Notes: generated from the sequence alone by a model not told the origin. Shown: positions 1-8,791, numbered from the stretch's first letter. The stretch: DNA of 64,000 bases from Yeosuana sp043876835 (GCF_043876835.1 NZ_JBAWJZ010000006.1:1-64000), one strand, 5' to 3'. Translations and numbers: made by a program.

Positions 1-224
1 AGGAAGGGACAGATGGACAGCAAGTGTTTATCTGTCTATAAGGCATTTTATAGTTTGTCAGCATGAAGTCTTGCTAACTGCAAATTTTTAGATCATAATT
101 TCACAAACGCGACAGAACCGGATTTTTCGGTATAAAAATCCTAAGCAATGATATCTACGTTACCTGTTGTTTTTATCAGAATTTCCGCTGAATTAATTGA
201 ATTCAAAGTTATTGATTTGGCATT
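1..224. other. Left edge, no gene recognised
   Basis: No convincing coding region or RNA was recognised here. A short rightward frame is open from the window edge to a TGA at about 64-66 and could be the 3' end of an upstream gene, but its sequence was not identifiable. Confidence 0.3.
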
Positions 225-581
225 CTAATAGTCGTTCAAAATAGAGTCAATTACTATCAGCATAGTATTTTGAATATCTTTTAAATTATTATTCAAAAAT
301 GGTATTTTCGCAAAACTTGTTCTCATAAATAATACAGCCTCTAAAGTTTTGTCTAATGCACTTGGAATTCCTTCTACGCTTTTAATTGCATCTTTTGTGA
401 ATTTATCGTTTTGAGAAAGTAAATAGTGAATCATTATTCCTTGTTCAAATGCAAACATTCCTTCTGCAAAAGTTTCTGCAAAATTTTGTTTTTGGTTTAG
501 GTTTCTTTGTTTTGGTTTTAGGATTGTTGCTTTAAACTTAAGAGTTATAACAGGTGGCAGTCTTTTAATGCTAGAGTTCAC
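225..581 (-). CDS. Hypothetical helical protein, possibly truncated
   Basis: An open frame of 118 codons. The first 30 residues are basic and low in complexity. From about residue 35 the protein is predicted to be mostly helical. I do not recognise the family; the helical C-terminal part faintly resembles the ligand-binding half of TetR-type regulators, but no helix-turn-helix is visible. It lies at the left edge of the ICE segment, downstream of the exonuclease/GIY-YIG gene on the same strand with a 67-bp gap. It may be a fragment of a longer gene. Confidence 0.4.
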   Translation of the reverse strand: MNSSIKRLPPVITLKFKATILKPKQRNLNQKQNFAETFAEGMFAFEQGIMIHYLLSQNDKFTKDAIKSVEGIPSALDKTLEAVLFMRTSFAKIPFLNNNLKDIQNTMLIVIDSILNDY

Positions 582-648
582 TTAAGCAACGCTTTTGTAT
601 TGATTATGACTTAGTAGTTAATTTGATTGTTCATTAACAATCGTCTAT

Positions 649-2019
649 TTAGGTAAGTGAAATGGATTTACTTCTTAAATAAGCAATAGAACTTTTTGAT
701 TGCATTCTTAAAATCTTCTGCACATCCACATTATCCTTTTGGGGAATCAAATAATTTTCTAAAGCCTCATAGTTTGTGATTTGTTCCGATCTATCAATAA
801 AACCATAACCTAAATACACACTGTTCTTGATGAGAACGAAGGCCTCTTCTTCAGAATGCCTTCCTTTTTGTTTGATTACAAAATCTTTAGAGTTTTCAAC
901 GACATGTTTTATCGATTTTTGAACTCTTTTGTTATATTCTATGATTGGTTCATTTTCAAGGCAGATGCCATGGCATGTTTTTATCTTGTAATGTGAACAT
1001 TGTGTAACACCTTCCTGTAAATGGCAGTATTTTGGGCACAGTTCAAATTGGGTGCAAAGGCTCTCCAAAAATTGTCTGCAATCTGTAATATTATAAAAAG
1101 TCAGTAAAGGGTTGGGTGTAGCCTTTAGAGTGTTGTATGCCAAATGAATGATGCCTTTTCTGTCTTCATAGCTAAATATGGCATAGGCTTTTGGATTTCG
1201 CTTTGAAGCTTGATTGTATTCTGGAAAGTATTGTTTTATTGCTGCATCTTCCATAAGAAGGGCTATAAGTTCACTACCGGACAGCTCAAAATCGATGTCT
1301 ACTGTTTCCCTACAAAGATTGAGTTCCTTTTCTGTTTTATCATAGAAATGACCCAATACCCGTTTCTTTAAATCTTTTGCTTTACCAACATAAATTACCT
1401 TTCCTTTTTTGTTTTTAAAGTAGTAAACACCTGGTTCATTGGGAATATCATTAAATACAGAACTGGGTAAGTGTGGTGGCAATGTGGCTTCCTTGGAAGT
1501 TTTTTTAAGAAAATCATTGAACACGGTCTCTGAACCTTCGGAATTTAATAATTTTTCAAATAGGATGACCGTAGCTTCTGCATCACCCCGTGCCCTATGT
1601 CTGCCATTGATATCAATATCAAGTGCATGGCATATTTTTCCCAAGCTATAGGATCTATGCCCGGGAATTAATTTTCTGGACAATCGTACGGTGCACAATT
1701 TTTTTCTTCTAAAATCAATTCCAATAGCTTTGAACTCATTACGTATCACGTTGTAATCAAAGTTTACACTGTGCGCTACAAAAATTGTGTTCTCTGTAAT
1801 GGCTAAAACATCATTGGCAATTTCTGGGAATGTAGGGGCATTGGCTACCATTAAATTATCAATGCCTGTTAAGGCAGTAATGTAATCAGGAATATAAGCT
1901 TCTGGATTGACCAAGGACGTAAACTCATCAATGATTTGCGTACCATCATATTTGAAAATAGATATTTCAGTAACCTTGTTTCCTTGGCCTGTGGTCTCAA
2001 CATCAATAATGGTATACAT
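649..2019 (-). CDS. DEDDh exonuclease fused to a GIY-YIG (UvrC/Cho-like) nuclease
   Basis: Residues 1-165 form a DnaQ/epsilon-type 3'-5' exonuclease with D6 and E8 (exo I), D88 (exo II) and H141/D146 (exo III). Residues 190-285 form a GIY-YIG nuclease domain (GVYYF at 197, YVG at 210, R220) like the N-terminal half of UvrC and of Cho. Cysteines C328-x12-C341-x7-C349-x3-C353 match the spacing style of the UvrC iron-sulfur site. The UvrC RNase H-like half is absent. Inferred role: incision and trimming of damaged DNA. The ATG overlaps the stop of the repressor gene (TGATG), so the two are probably co-translated and share its control. Confidence 0.9.
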   Translation of the reverse strand: MYTIIDVETTGQGNKVTEISIFKYDGTQIIDEFTSLVNPEAYIPDYITALTGIDNLMVANAPTFPEIANDVLAITENTIFVAHSVNFDYNVIRNEFKAIGIDFRRKKLCTVRLSRKLIPGHRSYSLGKICHALDIDINGRHRARGDAEATVILFEKLLNSEGSETVFNDFLKKTSKEATLPPHLPSSVFNDIPNEPGVYYFKNKKGKVIYVGKAKDLKKRVLGHFYDKTEKELNLCRETVDIDFELSGSELIALLMEDAAIKQYFPEYNQASKRNPKAYAIFSYEDRKGIIHLAYNTLKATPNPLLTFYNITDCRQFLESLCTQFELCPKYCHLQEGVTQCSHYKIKTCHGICLENEPIIEYNKRVQKSIKHVVENSKDFVIKQKGRHSEEEAFVLIKNSVYLGYGFIDRSEQITNYEALENYLIPQKDNVDVQKILRMQSKSSIAYLRSKSISLT

Positions 2020-2792
2020 CAGCGTTGCAGTTTTTCTAAAGCTTTCAGTTCTACCCCTAAATCATTGAACATCGAAATGATACTGGACAGTTTGAGTTCA
2101 TGTTCGTCATACTCCTGGGTATTGATACTACATGTAAACTCCCAAATTTCAAGGACTTCATCCATAGGAACACTATAGTCGTGATATATTTTATTATCTG
2201 ATATTAACAATAGGGAGTTATTTAGATCAATGTTGTTGATGACCCTTTTGTAGACCATGCCATCATTGAGTGTAACGAGCACATATGTTTTTCCACTTTT
2301 AATATCATTTCTGTCCTCAATGAAACGTCCCACAACGAATGAACCGTCTTTCATTGGTAACATAGAGTCTCCCTTTATGGGAAATGCCCTGTGCTTTCCT
2401 GTTGGCAAGAAAGGAAGCTTTATTTTTTCCAATTGTTCAATGTATTCGGGATCGTCATATCCTGCCAAATATCCAGCAGAGGCCTTTATGGGAACCACTT
2501 CTATAAGGTTTTCATTATCTGCATCTACCATGATGGGGAATAATACACGCTGGTTGCCAATCTCAATAAATGATGATTCTTTGGATTTTGTTAGGTCATT
2601 TTTAATAAGAATATCAACAGGGATCTTAAAATAATCAGATAGCTTAATAAGCAGTTCAATGGTAGGAGCAGAACGGCCTTCTTCATATGAACTGATACGT
2701 GAGCGCGTAACCTTCAAATCATCCGCTAAGGTTTCTTGGGTAAGACCCTTTAGCTGTCTCAGGTGTCGAATGTTTTTAGATATAATTTTCAT
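2019..2792 (-). CDS. LexA/CI-like repressor: XRE helix-turn-helix plus S24 self-cleavage domain
   Basis: Residues 1-60 form an XRE-type helix-turn-helix (LTQETLADDLKVTRSRIS). Residues 95-220 form an S24 peptidase domain with the catalytic pair Ser143 (in GDSM) and Lys182 (in VYKRV). A candidate Ala106-Gly107 cleavage site lies in KASAGY. This architecture is typical of repressors that cut themselves when RecA is activated by DNA damage. The gene is divergent from a Y-family polymerase gene, with a 37-bp palindrome between the two starts. It most likely represses both itself and the polymerase operon. UmuD lacks a helix-turn-helix, so this is a repressor and not only a mutagenesis accessory subunit. 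Confidence 0.92.
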   Translation of the reverse strand: MKIISKNIRHLRQLKGLTQETLADDLKVTRSRISSYEEGRSAPTIELLIKLSDYFKIPVDILIKNDLTKSKESSFIEIGNQRVLFPIMVDADNENLIEVVPIKASAGYLAGYDDPEYIEQLEKIKLPFLPTGKHRAFPIKGDSMLPMKDGSFVVGRFIEDRNDIKSGKTYVLVTLNDGMVYKRVINNIDLNNSLLLISDNKIYHDYSVPMDEVLEIWEFTCSINTQEYDEHELKLSSIISMFNDLGVELKALEKLQR

Positions 2793-2795
2793 AAT

Positions 2796-2832
2796 GCTAC
2801 AAATATAAGCAATAATTGCTCGTAAATGTAGC
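2796..2832. promoter_or_regulatory. Symmetric palindromic operator in the divergent SOS-module promoter
   Basis: The centre AGCAATAATTGCT (2808-2820) is a perfect 13-bp palindrome. It is nested inside GCTACA (2796-2801) and TGTAGC (2827-2832), and both dyads are centred on 2814. The site occupies most of the 52-bp gap between the two divergent start codons. Its position and symmetry fit binding by the S24 repressor encoded alongside; the binding itself is inferred. Confidence 0.8.
2800..2807 (-). promoter_or_regulatory. Bacteroidota -7 box for the repressor gene
   Basis: The leftward strand reads TATATTTG, an exact match to the Bacteroidota -7 consensus TAnnTTTG, and ends 7 bp before the ATG. 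It lies inside the left half of the palindrome, so a bound repressor would block it. On the other strand TAATTTTA at 2833-2840 is a weaker candidate for the polymerase operon. No clear -33 TTG was found. Confidence 0.5.
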
Positions 2833-2844
2833 TAATTTTACAAC

Positions 2845-4059
2845 ATGAAGCAACAAATTCTGCACCTAGATCTGGATACCTTTTTTGTGTCCTGTGAACG
2901 ATTGATCGATAGCCGTTTACAGAAGCGTCCTTTGCTTGTTGGCGGAACAGGTGATAGAGGTGTTGTTGCAGCCTGTAGTTATGAGACAAGGCGTTTTGGC
3001 GTGCATTCTGGAATGCCTATGAAACTGGCCAGGCGGTTATGCCCCGAAGCAGTTGTAATACGTGGAAATTCATCTATCTATACCAAATATTCACATCAGG
3101 TCACGGAGATTATCAAAGAAAAAGTACCCCTTTTTGAAAAGGCAAGTGTTGATGAGTTCTATGCCGATTTGAGCGGCATGGATACCTTTTTTGGGAGCTA
3201 TAAATATGCCTCAGAATTGCGTACCATGATCATCAGGGAAACGGGATTGCCTATATCATTTGGTCTGTCATCCAATAAGATCGTTTCAAAAGTGGCCACT
3301 GGGGAAGCCAAGCCCAATAACCAGTTGCGGATCGACCCGGGTTTTGAAAAGCCATTTTTGGCACCGTTGTCCATTAGGAAAATACCTTCAGTAGGAGATA
3401 AAACGTACCATATCCTGCGAAATTTAGGGATTGACAGAGTAAGTGTCGTGCAACAAATGCCTGTCGAGATGATGACAAGTGTTTTGGGTGTTAACGGCAC
3501 GACCATTTGGAAGCGTGCCAATGGACTGGACAATCCACCGATCATACCTTTTCATGAGAGAAAATCGATTTCAACGGAACGCACATTTGACAAGGACACT
3601 ACCGATGTCGTAAAATTGCGTACGACCATATTTGCCATGGCAGAAAGCCTTGCCTACCAATTACGTAGGGGCAATAAGTTGACCTCTTGCATTAGTGTCA
3701 AGATCAGGTATTCAGATTTCAATACCTATTCCAAGCAGCTTAAAATTCCCTACACAAGCGCTGACCATGTGATAATCCCCAAAATATTGGAGCTGTTCGA
3801 CAACCTGTACCAACGGCGCTTATTGATCCGATTGGTTGGGGTCAAGTTCAGCGATTTGGTCACTGGAAACTATCAGATCAATTTATTTGATGATACCGAA
3901 AAAATGTTGGGCCTTTACCATGCAATGGATACAATCAGGAACCGATTTGGGGAGCTTAGCATCCAAAAGGCATCCTCTATGGGTGCAAAAACCATAGGTC
4001 GTTTCCAAAACCCTTTTAATGGGGACCCACCCATATTGTTAGCTCATAGAAATAGGTAA
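2845..4059 (+). CDS. dinB: Y-family DNA polymerase (DinB/Pol IV type)
   Basis: A translesion polymerase of 404 residues. The metal-binding residues are present: D9 and D11 in the first motif and D103/E104 in SVDEF, numbered almost as in E. coli DinB, with F14 at the steric-gate position. It is therefore predicted to be active, unlike the non-catalytic ImuB of ImuA-ImuB-DnaE2 cassettes. A QINLF sequence at 344-348 fits a beta-clamp binding motif. It is the first gene of the rightward arm, directly behind the palindrome. Its stop overlaps the next start (TAATG), which points to translational coupling with the DnaE-like subunit. Confidence 0.92.
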   Translation: MKQQILHLDLDTFFVSCERLIDSRLQKRPLLVGGTGDRGVVAACSYETRRFGVHSGMPMKLARRLCPEAVVIRGNSSIYTKYSHQVTEIIKEKVPLFEKASVDEFYADLSGMDTFFGSYKYASELRTMIIRETGLPISFGLSSNKIVSKVATGEAKPNNQLRIDPGFEKPFLAPLSIRKIPSVGDKTYHILRNLGIDRVSVVQQMPVEMMTSVLGVNGTTIWKRANGLDNPPIIPFHERKSISTERTFDKDTTDVVKLRTTIFAMAESLAYQLRRGNKLTSCISVKIRYSDFNTYSKQLKIPYTSADHVIIPKILELFDNLYQRRLLIRLVGVKFSDLVTGNYQINLFDDTEKMLGLYHAMDTIRNRFGELSIQKASSMGAKTIGRFQNPFNGDPPILLAHRNR

Positions 4060-7016
4060 TGTATCTCAATTGCCATACATATTATTCATTGCGCTTTGGC
4101 ACGTTCTCTGAAGTAGAGCTTTTGGAGATGGCTCATGCTTACGGCATGAAAAGTATTGCCCTAACGGACATAAACAATACTTCAGCCTGTCTAAACTTCA
4201 TAAGGAAATCCAAGGAGTTTCATATCAGGCCAGTAGTGGGGATTGATTTCCGTAATGGAGCCAAACAACAGTTTGTGGGACTGGCCAAAAACAATGAAGG
4301 CTTTTATGAACTCAACAGGTTTTTGTCCAGGCATTCACATGGCAAACTTAAAATACCTGAAAAAGCACCAATCTTGGATAATACTTATATGGTCTATCCA
4401 TTGGAGCAGGTCATGCAATTGGAAAAAACAAAATTCATGGAACATGAGTTTATAGGGGTCAGTATAGAGGATTTAAAACGTTTGCCGTTTACCATTTATA
4501 AGGATTTTGGAGACAGGTTGGTATTGCAGCAACAGGTAACCGTTCGCAATAAACGGGATTTTAATGCCCATAGATTGTTACGTGCCATAGACAACAATAC
4601 CTTATTGAGCAAGCTATCAAAATCCGAGGAGTGCAAAGAAACAGATAGAATGTATGCATTGGGAGAACTGAAAAATAAATTTCAGCTTTTCGATCATATC
4701 CTGAGCAATACCCAAATGTTATTGGATAATTGTTCCATTCAATTTGATTTTGGACATGACCGTATTTCACAAAACCAAGGCCTTTATCTTGATAGCGAAG
4801 AAGCGGATTTTGAAAGATTGAAAGAACTCTGTGCAAGAGGCTTTCCAAGACGCTATTCCAATCCAACCAAAAAGATTGAGGAACGTATAGAGATCGAATT
4901 AAGAACCATTAGGGAAATGAAATTTGTTTCCTATTTTCTCATAAACCACGACATCGTCAATTATTCCAAACAAAGAGGATTTGTTCATGTTGGTAGGGGA
5001 AGTGGGGCCAATAGCATTGTGGCCTATTTGTTGGGAATTACCGATGTAGACCCTATAGAACTGGATCTGTATTTTGAGCGTTTTATAAATCCATATAGGA
5101 CATCGCCACCTGATTTTGATATTGACTTTTCATGGAAAGAGCGAGAAGAAGTCACCCAATATATTTTCAGCCGTTTCAAAAATGTAGCCCTTTTGGCAAC
5201 CTACAACACTTTTAAGTATCGTGCAGTAGTTAGAGAGTTGGGAAAGGTATTTGGTTTGCCTAAAGAGGACATTGATAAGATAAGTGTTGGTAGGTTTCAA
5301 AAGCCGGAACTGGATGAGTTTGGTCATTTGGTCTTAAAATATGGAAAGTTGATCGAGGGGTTTCCAAACCATTTGAGCGTGCATTCCTGCGGGATCCTGA
5401 TTTTGGATAAACCAATCCATTATTTTTCGGCAACGGACTTGCCACCTAAAGGTTTTCCTACGGTTCAGTTTGATATGATCATTGCAGAAGACGTTGGTGT
5501 TTTCAAGTTTGATATTTTAGGGCAGCGCGGATTGGCCAAAATTAAGGATGCCCTTGAAATCATCAGGTACAACAAACCAGATGATCCCATTATAGATATT
5601 ACAGAAGTTGAGAAATTTAAAAAAGACCCCAATGTCAATGCATTGCTGAAAGGAGGTAAGGCAACAGGTGCCTATTATGTAGAATCCCCAGCAATGCGTG
5701 GCCTGATGCAAAAGTTGCAGACACAGGATTATTTAGGATTGGTAGCGGCAAGTTCAATCATCCGTCCAGGTGTGTCCAGTTCAGGAATGAAGCAGGAGTT
5801 CATTATAAGACAGCGCAATCCCGAAAGACGAAAACAAGGGCATCCCATATTGTTGGAAATAATGCCAGAAACCTATGGTATCATGGTCTATCAGGAAGAT
5901 GTACTTAAAGTAGCCAATCAGTTTGCTGGACTTACATTGGGAGAAGCCGATGTTTTAAGAAGGGGCATGAGCGGTAAGTTTAGATCACGTGCCGAGTTTG
6001 TAGCGGTCGAAGAAAAGTTTATTGCCAATTGCAGGCAAAAAGGATACGGCGATCATTTGATTTTTGAGGTTTGGGACCAGATAAAGAGTTTTGCTGGTTA
6101 TGCGTTTGCCAAGGGACATTCGGCATCCTATGCTGTGGAAAGTTACCAGAGCTTGTTCTTGAAGTGCTATTATCCATTGGAGTTTATGGTGGCCGTTTTA
6201 AACAATGGTGGCGGGTTTTATAGCACAGAACATTATATCCATGAAGCTAAACACTGTGGCGGTAGGGTGGAAGCCCCTTGTATCAATAACAGTGACCATC
6301 CTAATTTCATAATCGGGGATACCATTTATTTGGGATTTGGGTATTTAAAAAACCTGGAGCAGTTTACAATAAAACGACTATTGACTGAACGTCAGCTCAA
6401 TGGAAAGTACAAATCCTTGGATGATTTTATTGATAGGGTCACGATCAGTATAGAACAACTGACCATTTTGATTAGGATAGGTTCTTTTAGGTTTACCGGG
6501 GTACCAAAAGAGGAGCTGTTATGGCAGGCCATTTTTAAGCTTAATACCCATTCGATTAGAACAGGGCAAAAGAAACTCTTCAGTCCCAACCATAAAACAT
6601 TTGTATTGCCCCAGTTCACTTCAAGCTGGATCGAAGAGGCTTATGACCAAATGGAGCTTTTGGGATTTCCATTATTTGACTATTTTAATTTGATAAATGA
6701 ACCTTTGAGGCCCCATATCATGGCCCAACAAATGGAAGATTATGTCAAAAAAGAAGTTGTCTTATATGGTAAGTTGGTAAACACTAGGTTCCATAAGGCA
6801 TCCAATGAAAAGATCATGCGTTTCTGTACGTTTGTGGACGAAAAGGGAGACTATTTTGATACGGTGCATTTCCATAATGTGGTAGAAAAATATCCCATTC
6901 ACGGTATCGGGGTTTATGAATGTATTGGCAAGGTCATAGAAGAATTTGGGTTTTGCAGTATAGAAATCACCAGAACAAAAAAGTTGGCACTAAAGCCCGA
7001 TCCTAGATTGAATTAA
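4059..7016 (+). CDS. dnaE2: Short DNA polymerase III alpha subunit (DnaE2-like)
   Basis: A C-family polymerase of 985 residues, shorter than replicative DnaE (about 1160 in E. coli; 1400-1500 in Bacteroidota). An N-terminal PHP domain (HTYYSL near residue 6) leads into the polymerase core. The catalytic aspartates D352 and D354 sit in PDFDIDF and D485 sits in KFDILG. A helix-hairpin-helix region and an OB fold follow, and the protein ends there. No clamp motif or tau-binding domain is visible after the OB fold. These traits fit DnaE2, the error-prone damage-induced paralogue. Pairing with the adjacent Y-family polymerase, which carries a clamp motif, suggests a joint mutasome; this is inference. 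Confidence 0.88.
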   Translation: MYLNCHTYYSLRFGTFSEVELLEMAHAYGMKSIALTDINNTSACLNFIRKSKEFHIRPVVGIDFRNGAKQQFVGLAKNNEGFYELNRFLSRHSHGKLKIPEKAPILDNTYMVYPLEQVMQLEKTKFMEHEFIGVSIEDLKRLPFTIYKDFGDRLVLQQQVTVRNKRDFNAHRLLRAIDNNTLLSKLSKSEECKETDRMYALGELKNKFQLFDHILSNTQMLLDNCSIQFDFGHDRISQNQGLYLDSEEADFERLKELCARGFPRRYSNPTKKIEERIEIELRTIREMKFVSYFLINHDIVNYSKQRGFVHVGRGSGANSIVAYLLGITDVDPIELDLYFERFINPYRTSPPDFDIDFSWKEREEVTQYIFSRFKNVALLATYNTFKYRAVVRELGKVFGLPKEDIDKISVGRFQKPELDEFGHLVLKYGKLIEGFPNHLSVHSCGILILDKPIHYFSATDLPPKGFPTVQFDMIIAEDVGVFKFDILGQRGLAKIKDALEIIRYNKPDDPIIDITEVEKFKKDPNVNALLKGGKATGAYYVESPAMRGLMQKLQTQDYLGLVAASSIIRPGVSSSGMKQEFIIRQRNPERRKQGHPILLEIMPETYGIMVYQEDVLKVANQFAGLTLGEADVLRRGMSGKFRSRAEFVAVEEKFIANCRQKGYGDHLIFEVWDQIKSFAGYAFAKGHSASYAVESYQSLFLKCYYPLEFMVAVLNNGGGFYSTEHYIHEAKHCGGRVEAPCINNSDHPNFIIGDTIYLGFGYLKNLEQFTIKRLLTERQLNGKYKSLDDFIDRVTISIEQLTILIRIGSFRFTGVPKEELLWQAIFKLNTHSIRTGQKKLFSPNHKTFVLPQFTSSWIEEAYDQMELLGFPLFDYFNLINEPLRPHIMAQQMEDYVKKEVVLYGKLVNTRFHKASNEKIMRFCTFVDEKGDYFDTVHFHNVVEKYPIHGIGVYECIGKVIEEFGFCSIEITRTKKLALKPDPRLN

Positions 7017-7052
7017 AATATTTTGTATTTTCATGAAAGTAAAATATAAATC

Positions 7053-7790
7053 ATGTGCTTTCAGATTTCTATTTGGCATAAGCCAGAATATTGGGAAAAG
7101 GAGTTTAAGGTCAAAATAAGTGATGAAAGATTAAGACCTGTAATTGGTGGACCCCGGTATCATATAAATGGATTTTCACATCCAAATGTTTTGGTGATAC
7201 CACAAGAGAAGCCAAATGTTCTTGCTCCAGGGGTTTGGGGAATAGTCTCCAATGATAGACAACCTGATCAAATTAAGCCATATTACAAAGAGTCCGTGAA
7301 ATATGGCTCTGGTCTAAATGCACAATCTGAAAAACTGTTCAACCATTTTATATACAGGGAATCTGTCATGCAAAGGCGTTGTGTCATTCCAGTAGATGGT
7401 TTTTTTGAACCACATGAACATGATAAGAAAAAGTATCCATTTTTCATTAAGGATAAAGAGGATATGGGTTTGGCTTTAGCTGGGATATATAATGTTATAG
7501 GAACCTATATCACGTTCAGTATCCTTACTAAAAAGGCCAGCCCATTATTTGAAAAAATCCATAATGTAAAAAAAAGGCAACCACTGATATTAAGTTTTGA
7601 AAATATTGATAAATGGCTTTCGGAAGATCTAAGCAAAGATGACATAAAGGAATTGGTCAATCTAAACTATAGAGATGAACATTTGGACGCCTATTCCATC
7701 AGTAAAGACCTATATAAACCAAAAATTGATAGTAATGTGAAGGAAATCACCAATAAAATTTACTATCCAGAACTAACTTCGTTATTTTAA
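7053..7790 (+). CDS. SRAP/HMCES-family abasic-site DNA-protein crosslinking protein
   Basis: SRAP proteins (YedK, human HMCES) bind abasic sites in single-stranded DNA and form a protective thiazolidine crosslink through Cys2. Here Cys2 directly follows the initiator Met. The other active-site positions are present as N89 (in LNAQ), E119 (in GFFEP) and H170 (in KIHNV). The length of 245 residues is normal. The gene starts 36 bp after the DnaE-like gene, and its stop overlaps the next start (TAATG), so it belongs to the same damage-response operon. The start is fixed by the required Cys2. Confidence 0.93.
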   Translation: MCFQISIWHKPEYWEKEFKVKISDERLRPVIGGPRYHINGFSHPNVLVIPQEKPNVLAPGVWGIVSNDRQPDQIKPYYKESVKYGSGLNAQSEKLFNHFIYRESVMQRRCVIPVDGFFEPHEHDKKKYPFFIKDKEDMGLALAGIYNVIGTYITFSILTKKASPLFEKIHNVKKRQPLILSFENIDKWLSEDLSKDDIKELVNLNYRDEHLDAYSISKDLYKPKIDSNVKEITNKIYYPELTSLF

Positions 7791-8791
7791 TGTCCAAAGA
7801 AAACAATAGGATAACCGTACCTACCCTTTTAAATTTATATGCCAATAGCCTGTCATCCACAATGGATGGTCAACTTATCATCGTTGAGGGTTTTTTTTCT
7901 GATAATAATAACAAGCTTTATGGTCAGTATTACTATGACGAAATAATAAGCAAAGAGAAACAACACAGGATAACGATCCAGGTTACACAAAGTGTAAAAT
8001 CAAAACTAGCACCTGGCAGTTATTATAATTTTCAAGGTTATGTTACAAGAGGGCAATCGTTGGATAACAGCTCAAGGTTGAGTGTTTATTTTAGGGTGAC
8101 CAAGATACTAGAGCACAAGGAAGAGGTGCAAATTGTCTCTAAAGTTGAATATGACATCATACGCGCAAGGTTTGACAGGGAATTTCCAATAATACAGGAT
8201 GTGCTCCTAAAAAAAATAGAACGCGAACAAAAACCAACATTGGACATCATAACCGGAATCCAATCCACTTCCCAGGAAGATTATTCAAACCAACTGCAGG
8301 ATAGGGATTACTACAACATTAGGCACCATCAGTGCAATCTGACATCAAGTGCTGAGCTAGTGAATTTTTTAGGGACACATGATTTCAATGGTTCTGATTT
8401 GATTATAATCCTAAGAGGGGGTGGAAGTGGATTGGAGATTTTCAATGAGATTGAACTGTGCAGGAAAGCTATAGAACTGCCCATTCCTTTTATAACCGGT
8501 ATTGGCCATGAACAGGATAAAACCCTTTTACAGCGGGTTGCTGACATGGGGTTATCGACGCCGACTGCTGTGGGTACGTTTCTCCAAAAGATTGTGAATT
8601 CACATAAAGAGCGGTTAAAACTGATAGCCAATAAGGATTCAGAAATGCAGATCTATAAAAAAGCTGCTGAGAGTGAAAAACTGCTTTTGATGAACCAGAT
8701 AGCTTCCCAGAAAAGGTCTCTGAATTTGTTCATGGTAATTGTTATTGTCCTTATCTTCGCCGTGCTTTATTTAATATTAAAAGGGAAATGA
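7790..8791 (+). CDS. Exonuclease VII large-subunit-like protein with a C-terminal membrane anchor
   Basis: An N-terminal OB-fold region (1-110) is followed by an XseA-type nuclease domain carrying the family signatures RGGGSG near residue 205 and GIGHEQDKT...VADMGLSTPTA near 235-265. Family length is about 400-450 residues; this one has 333. The long coiled-coil tail that normally binds XseB is short. It ends in a single hydrophobic helix (about residues 309-330, LFMVIVIVLIFAVLYLIL) followed by KGK. No xseB is nearby. Predicted to be a single-strand nuclease held at the inner membrane. It overlaps its neighbours by 1 and 4 bp. Confidence 0.85.
   Translation: MSKENNRITVPTLLNLYANSLSSTMDGQLIIVEGFFSDNNNKLYGQYYYDEIISKEKQHRITIQVTQSVKSKLAPGSYYNFQGYVTRGQSLDNSSRLSVYFRVTKILEHKEEVQIVSKVEYDIIRARFDREFPIIQDVLLKKIEREQKPTLDIITGIQSTSQEDYSNQLQDRDYYNIRHHQCNLTSSAELVNFLGTHDFNGSDLIIILRGGGSGLEIFNEIELCRKAIELPIPFITGIGHEQDKTLLQRVADMGLSTPTAVGTFLQKIVNSHKERLKLIANKDSEMQIYKKAAESEKLLLMNQIASQKRSLNLFMVIVIVLIFAVLYLILKGK

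Noticed and set aside
225..581. TetR-family regulator.
   Set aside because: Only a faint resemblance of the helical C-terminal part; no helix-turn-helix is present, so it is left as hypothetical.
2019..2792. UmuD-like mutagenesis subunit.
   Set aside because: The protein has a full XRE helix-turn-helix in front of its S24 domain, so it is a repressor; UmuD has no DNA-binding domain.
2845..7016. Standard ImuB-DnaE2 cassette.
   Set aside because: The Y-family protein keeps the catalytic residues D9, D103 and E104, no ImuA is present, and the repressor is S24/XRE type, so the ImuB label would mislead.
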